Notes under the pieces: generated by a model
Databases searched by the model: none
The model's input: only the letters and a program-made list of their open reading frames with translations
Told to the model about the DNA's origin: nothing
In this document: piece by piece, positions 6,839 to 15,700 of the stretch
Numbering within the stretch: position 1 is the stretch's first letter
How the letters are laid out: every line of letters begins with the position of its first letter
Source: CAZVEV01 sp964625865
Lineage (GTDB): Bacteria > Planctomycetota > Phycisphaerae > SM23-33
DNA: 44,297 nucleotides
Assembly (NCBI GenBank): GCA_964625865.1
Contig: CAZVEV010000013.1
Location: 1-44,297 of the forward strand
Direction of reading: 5' to 3'
Position numbers and translations under genes: made by a program

Positions 6839-9634
6839 TCAGTAGATACGGACCTCGCACAGGGCCACGGATTTCGGCGAGGCGTCCGAGACCACGCGAA
6901 TAGCGGAGGCGCTGACCGGGGCGAAGCGCAGGACGGTGCGGCGGGTGCGGGCGGTGGACTTGGCGACGGTCTTCCACTGGCCGGCGACCAGGGCGTCGAC
7001 GTGGAAGTTCACGTTCTGTTTCTCTGCCGTCACGTGGACGGCCGAGACGGGCGCGGGCTTCTTCAGTTCGAACGCGATCCACGGCGCACCGGCAGCTTTG
7101 GCGTCCGGGGCCCAGGCGCTGCGGTCTTTGCCCACCACGCGGTTCCACCCGTCGACGGTCTTGGCGGGGTCCATGCCCGCGGCGGAACTGGACGCGGTAA
7201 CCTTCGCCGTCCGCGCCCGGTCCGCGGGGTCAGCATTCTTGACGCCCATGAGGTAGCATCCGTCGCGGAGCAGGGCCTGCTGGAGTTCGACGATGTGGTC
7301 GGCGTGGATCTCGCGCGGGGTGGCGCAGTATTTCTTGGCCAGTGCCGCGGCGGTCCCGGCCGCCTGCCCGGTGGCGCACATCGGGCGCATCACGCGCGTA
7401 CCGCCCAGGGCGATGTGGGTGGCCGAGTGGCACCGCCCGGCCATGAAGAGGTTGGCGATGTTCTTCGAGTACAGCGTACGATACGGGATACTGACCCTGC
7501 GTCCGTGGTAGACGTGGATGCAGTCGTTGCCTCGCACCCAGAAGCCCTCGGGATGGTGCACGTCGATGCCCCAGTCGGTAAAGGAGACCGTATCGGGGTG
7601 GATCGTCTGTTTGTCGAAATCGCTTTGACGCATGACGTAGTCGCCGACGAGGCGGCGGCTCTCGCGGATGCCGGGCACGTAGTTCAGCCAGACCAACTCG
7701 CGGTGCTTGTTCCTCGCGACGGTTGACGGGTTGTGGTTCTTGGCGTAGTTCCACATGCCCAGGGTGATGCGGAACAGTTCGTCGCGGATGGCCTCGGCGT
7801 CGTCAATGGTATTGAGCATGCCGCCGTACTCGACCCACCAGGCGTGAATGATCGCCCCGTTGATGTTGTTGCCCGGATTGCGCCCCTTGCCGCGGCTCGG
7901 CGCATCGAAGTTCGGCGGCCGCGTGATCGTGCGGACCCGCCTGTGCGAACCGAGCGGCTCGAAGTCCGACGATCGCTTCCACTGGTAGGCCCAGGGCGGG
8001 CAGGTGAACGGCACGCCGTCTTCGGAGACGGTCTCGGCGAGCGGCTTGGGGGCGACGGGCTTGGCGCCTCCGGCCAGCACGCGAACGCAGTCGGCCACGA
8101 CGATGCCCTTCGTGCCGGCCGTCCCCACCGTCACGCTCGCCGGGCCCTTCGGATCAAGGGCGAACGTCCCGAGCAGCTTCCAACCGTCCTTGCCACCCGT
8201 CTGGTCCACCGTGACGGTCGTCTTGCCCTTGGCGTGGGCGACGGTGACCGGCACGTTCGTCGCGCGGTTCTTGTACGGCATGTAGCCCAGGAAGACCTGG
8301 TACCGCCCTGCCTTGACGACACTCAGCGTGAACGTGACGCTCTTGGCGCCCTTGCCGGTTCCCGCCTCGCCGTCGTGGAGGTAGTCCCCGCCCTGGAACG
8401 TGCTGTGCGTCCAGTCGCCGACGACCGTAACCCTGGCCTTGGCGCTGTACTTCGTGATCGTCCCGGGCGCCTTGGCGGGCAGGCCCCTCGAGCCGCCGGT
8501 CGGCCCGCCCGGGCGACGGTCGACGATGATCGCCTTGTACAGGCTGTTGCCCATCGTCCGCACCCCCGCCTTGACCGGCGCCAGCGTCTCGCCGAACTCC
8601 GCCCGGGCCTCCTGCCCCATGCGGAACTCGGCCCCCGCGTAGAAGCCGATCCACCCGTGCCCGGTGCAGTCGATGAACCGCGGGGCCGCGAACGCCATCC
8701 GCTGGCCCGTCCGAACGTCCAGGGCCAGCACGGTCTCGATGGTGTCCTTGGCGGCCATCGTCACGCCCGTGCCGCGGGTGTTGAGGAACAGGTCGATGGT
8801 CTTCTCGGCCCGGACGATGCGTTCGATCTTCTTCGAGTCGGCGAAGTTGCCCCAGCCCTGGGTCGGGAAGATTTCCTTGGCGATGCCGCTGACGTTGACG
8901 CGGTCCGGCGGGCGCCCGATGTACCCCATCGGCGGGATTTCGATCTCCGACGAGGCGTTGCCGCCCAGGACGGGCCTGTCCTGGATGAAGGCGACCTTGC
9001 ACCCGTTGCGGGCGGCGCCGAGGGCCGCGCCGATCCCCGCCGGCCCCCCGCCGACGACCACCACGTCGTACGGGCCCATCGCCTTGACCGTCGCGCTGAC
9101 GCCGCAATGCGCCAGTCGCTGGGCGGCAAGCGCCTTCAGATCGCCGGCCGGTCTGAAGTCTTCCGTCGCAAGGACCACCGCGTCGCATCGCCCCCACCAG
9201 CCGGTCAGATCCTTCAGGCGGACCTCCACGTCGCCGGCGGACAGGTCAAACGTCCCGCCGTCAATCCACTGCCACGTGTCTCTCTCAGCCTTGCCGAACG
9301 TCACCGCCGACGGCTTGCCCCCCACCCGCACGCTGAACCGCCCCGGACTGTGACTGACCAGCCAGTCCTTGCACCGGACCCACAGGCGGTACGTGCCCTT
9401 GGCGGGGACCTTCGCAGTGGTCACCGCATCGGCGACCGGCTTGCCCACGCCGGTGGCCAGCAGGCACGGCGAGCCCATCAGGTCGACGTACTGCGAATCG
9501 TTGGACCATCCGCCGGTGGTGGCGAACGTCTCGGCCTCCAGCCAGACCACGCTCGGGTCAGCCCCCGCTGCCGCCGTCGCCAGAAAAGCACAGATGACAA
9601 GTCCCGCCACCGCACCGCGCATCGTTCCGCACAT
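6839..9634 (-). CDS. Secreted FAD-dependent oxidoreductase with glycan-binding-like domains
   Basis: The protein is about 931 residues with a signal peptide (core AVAGLVICAFLATAAA). Residues 27-160 form a beta-rich domain like planctomycete carbohydrate-binding modules. A Rossmann FAD site follows, VVVVGGGPAGIGAA (191-204), then RPVLGGNASSE, typical of the FAD_oxidored group (PF12831). A golvesin-like beta domain (around DWTHSTFQGGDYLHDG) interrupts the catalytic fold, which resumes at NNINGAIIHAW. The C-terminus (ASSSAAGMDPAKTVDG to VRIY) resembles an F5/8-type C discoidin domain. The start at 9634 has AAAGGA at good spacing; an upstream ATG at 9652 is possible. Likely acts on sugars or another extracytoplasmic substrate; the reaction is unknown. 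Confidence 0.75.
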   Translation of the reverse strand: MCGTMRGAVAGLVICAFLATAAAGADPSVVWLEAETFATTGGWSNDSQYVDLMGSPCLLATGVGKPVADAVTTAKVPAKGTYRLWVRCKDWLVSHSPGRFSVRVGGKPSAVTFGKAERDTWQWIDGGTFDLSAGDVEVRLKDLTGWWGRCDAVVLATEDFRPAGDLKALAAQRLAHCGVSATVKAMGPYDVVVVGGGPAGIGAALGAARNGCKVAFIQDRPVLGGNASSEIEIPPMGYIGRPPDRVNVSGIAKEIFPTQGWGNFADSKKIERIVRAEKTIDLFLNTRGTGVTMAAKDTIETVLALDVRTGQRMAFAAPRFIDCTGHGWIGFYAGAEFRMGQEARAEFGETLAPVKAGVRTMGNSLYKAIIVDRRPGGPTGGSRGLPAKAPGTITKYSAKARVTVVGDWTHSTFQGGDYLHDGEAGTGKGAKSVTFTLSVVKAGRYQVFLGYMPYKNRATNVPVTVAHAKGKTTVTVDQTGGKDGWKLLGTFALDPKGPASVTVGTAGTKGIVVADCVRVLAGGAKPVAPKPLAETVSEDGVPFTCPPWAYQWKRSSDFEPLGSHRRVRTITRPPNFDAPSRGKGRNPGNNINGAIIHAWWVEYGGMLNTIDDAEAIRDELFRITLGMWNYAKNHNPSTVARNKHRELVWLNYVPGIRESRRLVGDYVMRQSDFDKQTIHPDTVSFTDWGIDVHHPEGFWVRGNDCIHVYHGRRVSIPYRTLYSKNIANLFMAGRCHSATHIALGGTRVMRPMCATGQAAGTAAALAKKYCATPREIHADHIVELQQALLRDGCYLMGVKNADPADRARTAKVTASSSAAGMDPAKTVDGWNRVVGKDRSAWAPDAKAAGAPWIAFELKKPAPVSAVHVTAEKQNVNFHVDALVAGQWKTVAKSTARTRRTVLRFAPVSASAIRVVSDASPKSVALCEVRIY

Positions 9635-9704
9635 GAGTCCACGTCCTTTCATCAGCGGATTGTACGGTATTGAACCCCGCCGAACGACAGACGTCACGCC
9701 CAAG

Positions 9705-9796
9705 CCGGGTGCCGTGGCTTGACGCGAAGCGGCAACCACGTTGTCTCCTTTCGAGAAGGCGTGGTTGCGGCTGCGCCGCAGCCCACGGCACCCCGG
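9705..9796. repeat. Imperfect inverted repeat, GGGTGCCGTGGGCTGCGGC family
   Basis: The left arm (9705-9740, GGGTGCCGTGGCT...GCAACCACG) and right arm (9760-9796, CGTGGTTGC...CAGCCCACGGCACCC) are complementary with a few mismatches. The element lies between divergent genes. A shorter copy of the same core is found at 32995-33016 inside the gspH leader region. There is no T-run, so it is probably not a simple terminator. Confidence 0.6.
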
Positions 9797-9883
9797 CGCA
9801 GGCGACCTATACTCGTCCCCGCAATCCGTGTATCCTGTGGACTGACAACGATCAGTTTGACCTCATGACATGAAAGGTCTCTC

Positions 9884-11347
9884 ATGCGCAGACGTGATTT
9901 TCTCAAGACGGCGGGGCTGGCGGCAGCGGCAGCGGTCGCTCGGCCCAGGCGCGCGACAGCAAGAGACAGCGGCGCCAAGACCCGCAAGCCGAACTTCGTC
10001 GTGATCTTCATCGACGACATGGGCTACGGCGACATCGAGCCGTTCGGCTCGAAACTCAACAGCACCCCGCACCTGAACCGCATGGCGAAAGAGGGCATGA
10101 AGCTGACGAGCTTCTACGTCGCGTGCCCCGTCTGCTCGCCTTCGCGGGCGGCGCTGATGACCGGCTGCTATCCCATCCGCGTGGGGCTGGCGATGGGGTC
10201 GTGGCACGTCGTGCTGTTCCCCGGCGACACGAACGGGCTGAATCCGAAAGAGATCACCATCGCCGATATGCTCAAGACGGCAGGCTATGCGACAGGGTGC
10301 TTCGGAAAATGGCACCTCGGCGATCAGCCGCAGTTCATGCCCAACAGCCAGGGGTTCGACGAGTACTACGGCATCCCGTACTCGAACGACATGTGGCCGG
10401 GCCTGAAGCGGTGGGACTTCCCCGACCTGCCGATCATGCGCAACGACAAGGTGGACGGGGTGGTCAAGACGATGGCCGACCAGGCGATGCTCTGCAAGCA
10501 GTTCACCGACGAGGCGGTGGCGTTTATTCGCAAGCACAAGGACGAACCGTTCTTCGTCTACCTGCCCCACGCGTTCGTGCACGGTCCGCGTGCGGCACGG
10601 AAGGAGTTCCTCGACAAGGCGAAGAACCCCAACAAGGTCACCGGCGCGCAGATCGAGGAAGTGGACTGGTCGGTCGGGCAGGTCCTCCAGACCCTGCGCG
10701 ACCTGAAGCTCGGCGAGGACACGCTGGTGATCTTCACCTCCGACAACGGCGGCGCCGGCGGATGCGTCAGTCTCCCGTTGCGCGGCGGGAAGGGCAGCAC
10801 GTTCGACGGAGGCATGCGCGAGCCGACCCTCGCCTGGTGGCCCGGGCGCGTGCCGGCCGGGTCAACCTGCGACGAGATCGCCACCACGATGGACCTCCTG
10901 CCGACCTTCGCGGCCATCTCCGGCGCCAAGGCGCCAGCCGACCGCATCATCGACGGCAAGGACATCACGGACCTGCTGACGGGCACCCCCGGGGCCACCT
11001 CGCCCCACGAGGCGTTCTTCTACTACCACCGCACGAACCTCCGCGCCGTCAGGTCCGGGCCGTGGAAACTCCACGCGGGCGGCCAACTGTACAACCTCGA
11101 CAAAGACATCGGCGAAAAGACCAACGTCGCCGCCAGACACCCCGAGGTGGTCAAGCGACTCAAGACCTACCTCGCCCGCGCCCGCAAGGACCTCGGCGAC
11201 GGGGCCAGGAAGGGCGAAAACTGCCGCCCGATCGGCATTGCGAAGAACCCCCGCTGCATCCTTCCCCGCCCGGGCAAGACCGGCGAGGCCGCCTACGCCC
11301 CGGTCAAGCCCTCGAAGCCCGCGCGTCCCAGGAAGAAGAAGAAGTAG
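9884..11347 (+). CDS. Tat-exported formylglycine sulfatase (family S1)
   Basis: The 487-residue enzyme should cleave sulfate esters, probably from sulfated polysaccharide. Residues 2-12 (RRRDFLKTAGL) are a twin-arginine leader. Asp45-Asp46 in IDDMGYGD are expected calcium ligands. CSPSRAALMTG at 84-94 is the sulfatase signature, with Cys84 converted to formylglycine by a maturase encoded elsewhere. FGKWHLGD and TSDNGG are further family blocks. The C-terminus is basic (KPARPRKKKK). It is of arylsulfatase A-like length. AAAGG precedes the ATG. The next gene, a HAD phosphatase, starts 19 nt downstream, so the two may form a small operon. Exact sulfated substrate unknown. Confidence 0.9.
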   Translation: MRRRDFLKTAGLAAAAAVARPRRATARDSGAKTRKPNFVVIFIDDMGYGDIEPFGSKLNSTPHLNRMAKEGMKLTSFYVACPVCSPSRAALMTGCYPIRVGLAMGSWHVVLFPGDTNGLNPKEITIADMLKTAGYATGCFGKWHLGDQPQFMPNSQGFDEYYGIPYSNDMWPGLKRWDFPDLPIMRNDKVDGVVKTMADQAMLCKQFTDEAVAFIRKHKDEPFFVYLPHAFVHGPRAARKEFLDKAKNPNKVTGAQIEEVDWSVGQVLQTLRDLKLGEDTLVIFTSDNGGAGGCVSLPLRGGKGSTFDGGMREPTLAWWPGRVPAGSTCDEIATTMDLLPTFAAISGAKAPADRIIDGKDITDLLTGTPGATSPHEAFFYYHRTNLRAVRSGPWKLHAGGQLYNLDKDIGEKTNVAARHPEVVKRLKTYLARARKDLGDGARKGENCRPIGIAKNPRCILPRPGKTGEAAYAPVKPSKPARPRKKKK

Positions 11348-11366
11348 CCCCACGGAGCAGACGGAC

Positions 11367-12215
11367 GTGAAGTACAAGCTGTTGGCATTGGACGTGGACG
11401 GGACGCTCCTGGGCGCGGACCACCAGGTGGCGCCCGAGACGGCTGAAGCCGTCCGCGCCGCGGAGGCCACCGGGCTGGGCGTGTGCCTGGCCACCGGGCG
11501 AAGCTACATCGAGACCCGCCCGTCGTGGCGGGAACTGGGACTCAGGGGGCCCTACCAGCCGATGGTCCTGATCGGCGGGGCGCTGGTCAGCGAGGCCGAC
11601 ACGGGACGAACGCTGTATCACAAGCCCATCGCCCCGGCGAGAGCGGTCGAACTGGCCGACGCGCTGGGCGAGGCGGGGTATTCGGCGATGGCGATCGTCG
11701 ACTCGTGGCGACACGGGGTGGACTACTATCTCGCCGAGTGCGGCGACGTTCACTCGGCCCAGCGGGACTGGTTCAGCAAGATGAACGTCTCGGTGCGGAC
11801 CGTCGGTCGTCTGGGCGACGTGGCGGACCTGCCCGCCCCGCTTCGCGTCTCGGCGGTGGTCCCGCCCGACAAGGCCCCCGCGCTGGCGGCGCACCTCAGG
11901 CAGCGGTTCGACGGCGACCTGAACATCCACCCCATCGTCGCGCCGAACTACAACGTCACGATCGTCGAGGCCCTGGCCGCCGGGGCCGACAAGCTCGTCG
12001 CCCTGCGCTACGTCGGCCAGGCCATGCGCATCGCACCGGCGCAGATCGTCGCCGTCGGGGACGACGTCAACGATATCACGATGGTCCGCGGCGCGGGCCT
12101 CGGCGCCGCCATGCCGGATTCCGCCCCCCCGCTGGCGGCCGCAGCCGACTACCAGATCACCACGTCGCTAGCCGACTTCATCCATCGCCTGATCGCCGGC
12201 GAAATCGGCGCGTAG
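11367..12215 (+). CDS. HAD-superfamily Cof-type phosphatase
   Basis: A 282-residue cytosolic hydrolase of the HAD IIB (Cof) subfamily. Motif I is LALDVDGTLL, with nucleophile Asp9 and acid/base Asp11. Motif IV is VAVGDDVNDITMV near residue 232. The large cap between them fits the C2B type that dephosphorylates sugar phosphates or small phosphorylated metabolites. I chose the GTG at 11367 because it directly precedes motif I and has GGAG nine bases upstream; the reading frame extends further 5' only as overlap with the sulfatase. The stop codon TAG lies in the left arm of the following palindromic repeat. Confidence 0.85.
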   Translation: MKYKLLALDVDGTLLGADHQVAPETAEAVRAAEATGLGVCLATGRSYIETRPSWRELGLRGPYQPMVLIGGALVSEADTGRTLYHKPIAPARAVELADALGEAGYSAMAIVDSWRHGVDYYLAECGDVHSAQRDWFSKMNVSVRTVGRLGDVADLPAPLRVSAVVPPDKAPALAAHLRQRFDGDLNIHPIVAPNYNVTIVEALAAGADKLVALRYVGQAMRIAPAQIVAVGDDVNDITMVRGAGLGAAMPDSAPPLAAAADYQITTSLADFIHRLIAGEIGA

Positions 12216-12284
12216 GGCGTGCAACTTCGTTGCACGCGAAACGAATGGCGGATCCCCCGCGTGCAACGGAGTTGCACGCCCTAC
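12212..12284. repeat. 73-bp palindromic repeat, GTAGGGCGTGCAAC family (copy 1)
   Basis: The element begins GTAGGGCGTGCAAC and ends with its complement GTTGCACGCCCTAC, with a second inner pair (GTTGCACGCG / CGCGTGCAAC). A second copy of the same 73-bp length occurs at 30797-30869. The two end arms supply the TAG stop codons of the converging genes on both sides. Confidence 0.85.
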
Positions 12285-12766
12285 TTGATCACGATGGCGG
12301 AGTTGGGATCTGAGTACAGCCATCGCCCGTCGGGGAGCTTGTAGCGGGAGATGAGGGTCACCGCGTCGGCTTGGGGGACCTCGTCGCCCCAGCCGAGGCG
12401 GAGCATGTAGTGCCACCCCACGATATCGCGCCCGGCGTAGCGGTGCAGCGGCTCGCCGACGTACGACCAGGTGCGCAGGGGCTTGGCGGCGGCGATCTGG
12501 TCGGCCCGCAGGATCCCGTCGAACAGCAGGAACTCGAGCGTGCCGCTTACGGGGACAGCCCGGACCGGATCGTTGCGATAGAGCCTGACGCGCACCTCGA
12601 TGCCGTCGGGCCCGGGCCTGCCGTCCCAGTCGGCCGGCTGGGGGTTGACCTCCATCTCCATCCCCGCAACCAGCGCCACCGGCTCGGGCATCACGTCGCC
12701 TTGCGGCGGGCAGCCCGCCAGCAGGACGGCCGTCGCGGACACCGTTATGTAGGCGAGCGTTCTCAC
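12281..12766 (-). CDS. Small lipoprotein at the end of the secretion operon; candidate pilotin
   Basis: The 161-residue protein has a clear lipobox (AVLLAGC, Cys19) and a beta-rich mature domain containing GIEVRVRLYRNDPVRAVPVSG and YMLRLGWGD. I recognise no family. It starts with GTG at 12766, and GTGA overlaps the stop codon of the giant secretin gene, so translation is probably coupled. Lipoproteins in this position may serve as pilotins that take the secretin to the outer membrane; this role is inferred from position, size and lipidation, not sequence similarity to GspS. The stop codon is supplied by the palindromic repeat. Confidence 0.65.
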   Translation of the reverse strand: MRTLAYITVSATAVLLAGCPPQGDVMPEPVALVAGMEMEVNPQPADWDGRPGPDGIEVRVRLYRNDPVRAVPVSGTLEFLLFDGILRADQIAAAKPLRTWSYVGEPLHRYAGRDIVGWHYMLRLGWGDEVPQADAVTLISRYKLPDGRWLYSDPNSAIVIK

Positions 12767-15700
12767 GTGGCGGGTTTCGGTGCCGGCTTGGGCGCCGGCT
12801 CAGGCGTTGGCGTGGGTGTCGGTTTGGCGACCGGTTTCGGCGTCGGCTTGGGCGTCGGCTTGGGCGTCGGCTTGACCGGGCCCGCGGCCGGGGTGTCCAG
12901 GGCGGCCGGGCGCGTGGTGGCCTCGGTCGTCTTCTTCCGCTCGGACGGCGGGAGCAGTTCATTCAGGAGATACGAACTGGCGCGGTCCTTGGCGGCCTTG
13001 CCGTTTTGGCCCTGGCGCAGCAGCTTGAGGCGTTTGAGCTGCTCGTCGGTGAGGTTGTCGGCGTCGGATTCATTCTTGACGATTCGCGGGGTCAGGATGA
13101 TCAGCAGTTCGGTGCGCTCCTTGACGACCGTCGTGGTCCGGAAGAACGCCCCGAGGAAGGGGATGTCGCCGAGGACGGGCACCTTCTTCTCGCGGTTGTC
13201 GTCGCGGGTGGTAATCAGCCCGCCGATGACAATCGTGTGCCCGTCGCGAACGGTCGCGGTGGTGTTGGCCGACCGGTTGGTGATGATGTTTGCATTGATC
13301 CCCGCGCTGATCTCGATGCTCGAACTGCTCAACGCGCTGATCTCGGGGCTCACTTCCATCCGCACGAACCCGTCCGGGCTGATCCGCGGCGTGACCGTCA
13401 GCGTGATGCCCAACTGCTCGTACTGGATCGTGTTGATCGTATCGCCGTTGTCGGTGATGCGGCTGGAGGTGATCAGGGGGACGCGCTGGCCGACGTTGAT
13501 GTCGGCCTCCTGGTTGTTCGACGCCAGGATCTGCGGGCGAGAGAGCACCTCGAGGCGTCCCTGGTTCTGCAACGCCTGCACGTAGAAGCTCAGGTCGCTG
13601 CCGCTGACGGCGAAGTTCAGCCCGCCGTCGGTGGCGATCCGCGTGCTGATGTCCAGGTCCGACCCGCCGGAGACCACCGTCTTGCCATACCGGTTGCGGA
13701 ACATCCAGTCGATGCCCGAGTCGGTCGTGTCGTCCAGCGTGACTTCGGCGAGCATGACCTGGATCAGCACCTGCGGCGGGGCCTTGTCCAGTTCCTCGAC
13801 CATCTTCATCAGCGTGGCGAAGTATCGCGGGCTGGCCGACAGCAGCAGCGTGCCCGACGTCGCCTCGGACACCACCGCCACCTCGCGCTCGAGCATGCGC
13901 TCGGCCGAGCCCATCCGGTCGTTGCCCATCGTACTGCTGATGCGCTGGCGCTCCTGGTCGAGGAACTTCGTCAGGGCGGTCTCGATGTCTTCCGGCTTGG
14001 CGTTCAGCGGGTGGTAGACCCGCATCTCGCGCTCCTGCGCGGGGGCCGAGTCCAGTTCGGCAATCACCTGGCTGCACAGGGCGACGTACTGCTTTGTCCC
14101 GCCGACCAGCAGGCTGTTGGTCCGCCCGTCAACGGTAATGTTCAGCGCGCTTTGCTCATCGGAGCCCACGGTGGCCGACGCATCGTCCTTTGCGCCGACG
14201 GGCTTGCCCTTGGCGGCATCTTTGGGCGCGTCCTTGGCGGCGTCCTTGGCCGCCCCGGAGGGCTTGACCAGGCGGTAATTCACCGCGCGGGTCGACGTCG
14301 CCGACGACGCCGCCGAGCCGGTTCGCTGCAGGCGGAACAGTTGCTGCAACACTTCGCTCATGCGCAGCGCGTCGGCGTTCTTCAGCGTAAAGACCTTGAT
14401 CTCGGCCTTCTTCGGACTCGTCGAATCCAGCGCCGTGATCAGGCTGGTCAGCAGGGGCATGTTCGCAAGCGGCGCCGAGACGACCAGCGCGTTGGCCCGC
14501 TTGTCGGGCGTGATCAGCACGCCTTCCTGGAGGGCGTTGGCGATCAGCTTCTTGCCGTCGGGGCTCTGGCTGACGAACTGCAGGAGCGTCTGTCGGTTCG
14601 GGCTGCCCGCGGTCAGCGGCTTGGGCTTGTTGTTCAGCGTGTCGTTGAGGATCTGCGCCAGTTCCGTCGCGTCGGCGTTCGTCAGCGGCAGGACGCGGAT
14701 CTCGGTGACGTTGGAGACCTTCTCCTGGTCGAGTTGGGCCACCAGCTCTTCGATCCGCTTGGCATCGGCGGCCCCGGCCTGGACGAGAATCGCGTTGATC
14801 CGCTCGTCGAAGCTCACCGAGACCGACGTGGCGCCCTGGCTCTTGTAGAGGTTCTCCAGCGTGGTGGCGACCTGCTTGGCGTCGGCCTTCTTCAGCGGGT
14901 ACACGTGCAAAGGACTCTCGGCGTCCTTCGAGACCTTGTCCAGTTGCGCGATCAGCGACTCGGCGAGCTTCATGTCCTCGGGGCTGGCCCCGACGATCAG
15001 GGCGTTGAGGCGGGGGTCGGCGATCACGGAGATCGGGTCCTTCTTGGCGTCCCGCGTGACGCGCTGGGCGAGCAGCTTCTCCAGCGTCGGCTGCAGCGCC
15101 GAGGCGGTCGCGAGCTTCAGTTGGAAGACCTTGAAGTCGCTGGCAACGGTGACGTCCTCGGCGTCGAGTTGCTTGACCATCGCCTCGATGGAGGCAAAGC
15201 CCTCGCGAGAGCCGGTCACCAGCAGGGTGTTGGTTCGTGCATCGGGGATGATGCTGACCTTCAGTGCGGCGGTGGCCCCGCCGGCGGCCTTCTCGGCGGC
15301 CAGCTTGGCATCGAAGAGCTTCTGCAGCGTCGGCGCCAGTCGCGTCGCGTCGGCCCGCTTGAGGATGAACATCCGCACGCCGGCCAGCGCGCCGAAGTCC
15401 GACGAGGCGTCGATCGTCTTGATGATCTCCTCGATCACCGCGAAGTTCTCCTTGCTCGCCGAGACGATCAGCACGTTGGTGCGAATGTCGACGGCGACGG
15501 CGACCTTCTCGCGGGCGGCCAGCGCGCGGTTGGCGCCGGTCGCGGTGGCCAGCCCGGGCTTGTACAAGCCCTGGCTGACGAGGCTCTGGAGCATCGTGCT
15601 GATCCGCTGGGCGTCGGAGTTCTTCAGCGGGAACATCCGCACGATGCCCGTCTCGGTGGGCGGCTCGACGTCGACCTTGGTCAGCAGGTCGTTGATCAGC

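Noticed and set aside
7733..9673. A 646-codon open frame on the plus strand
   Set aside because: Antisense to the FAD oxidoreductase, which has clear FAD motifs and a ribosome-binding site.
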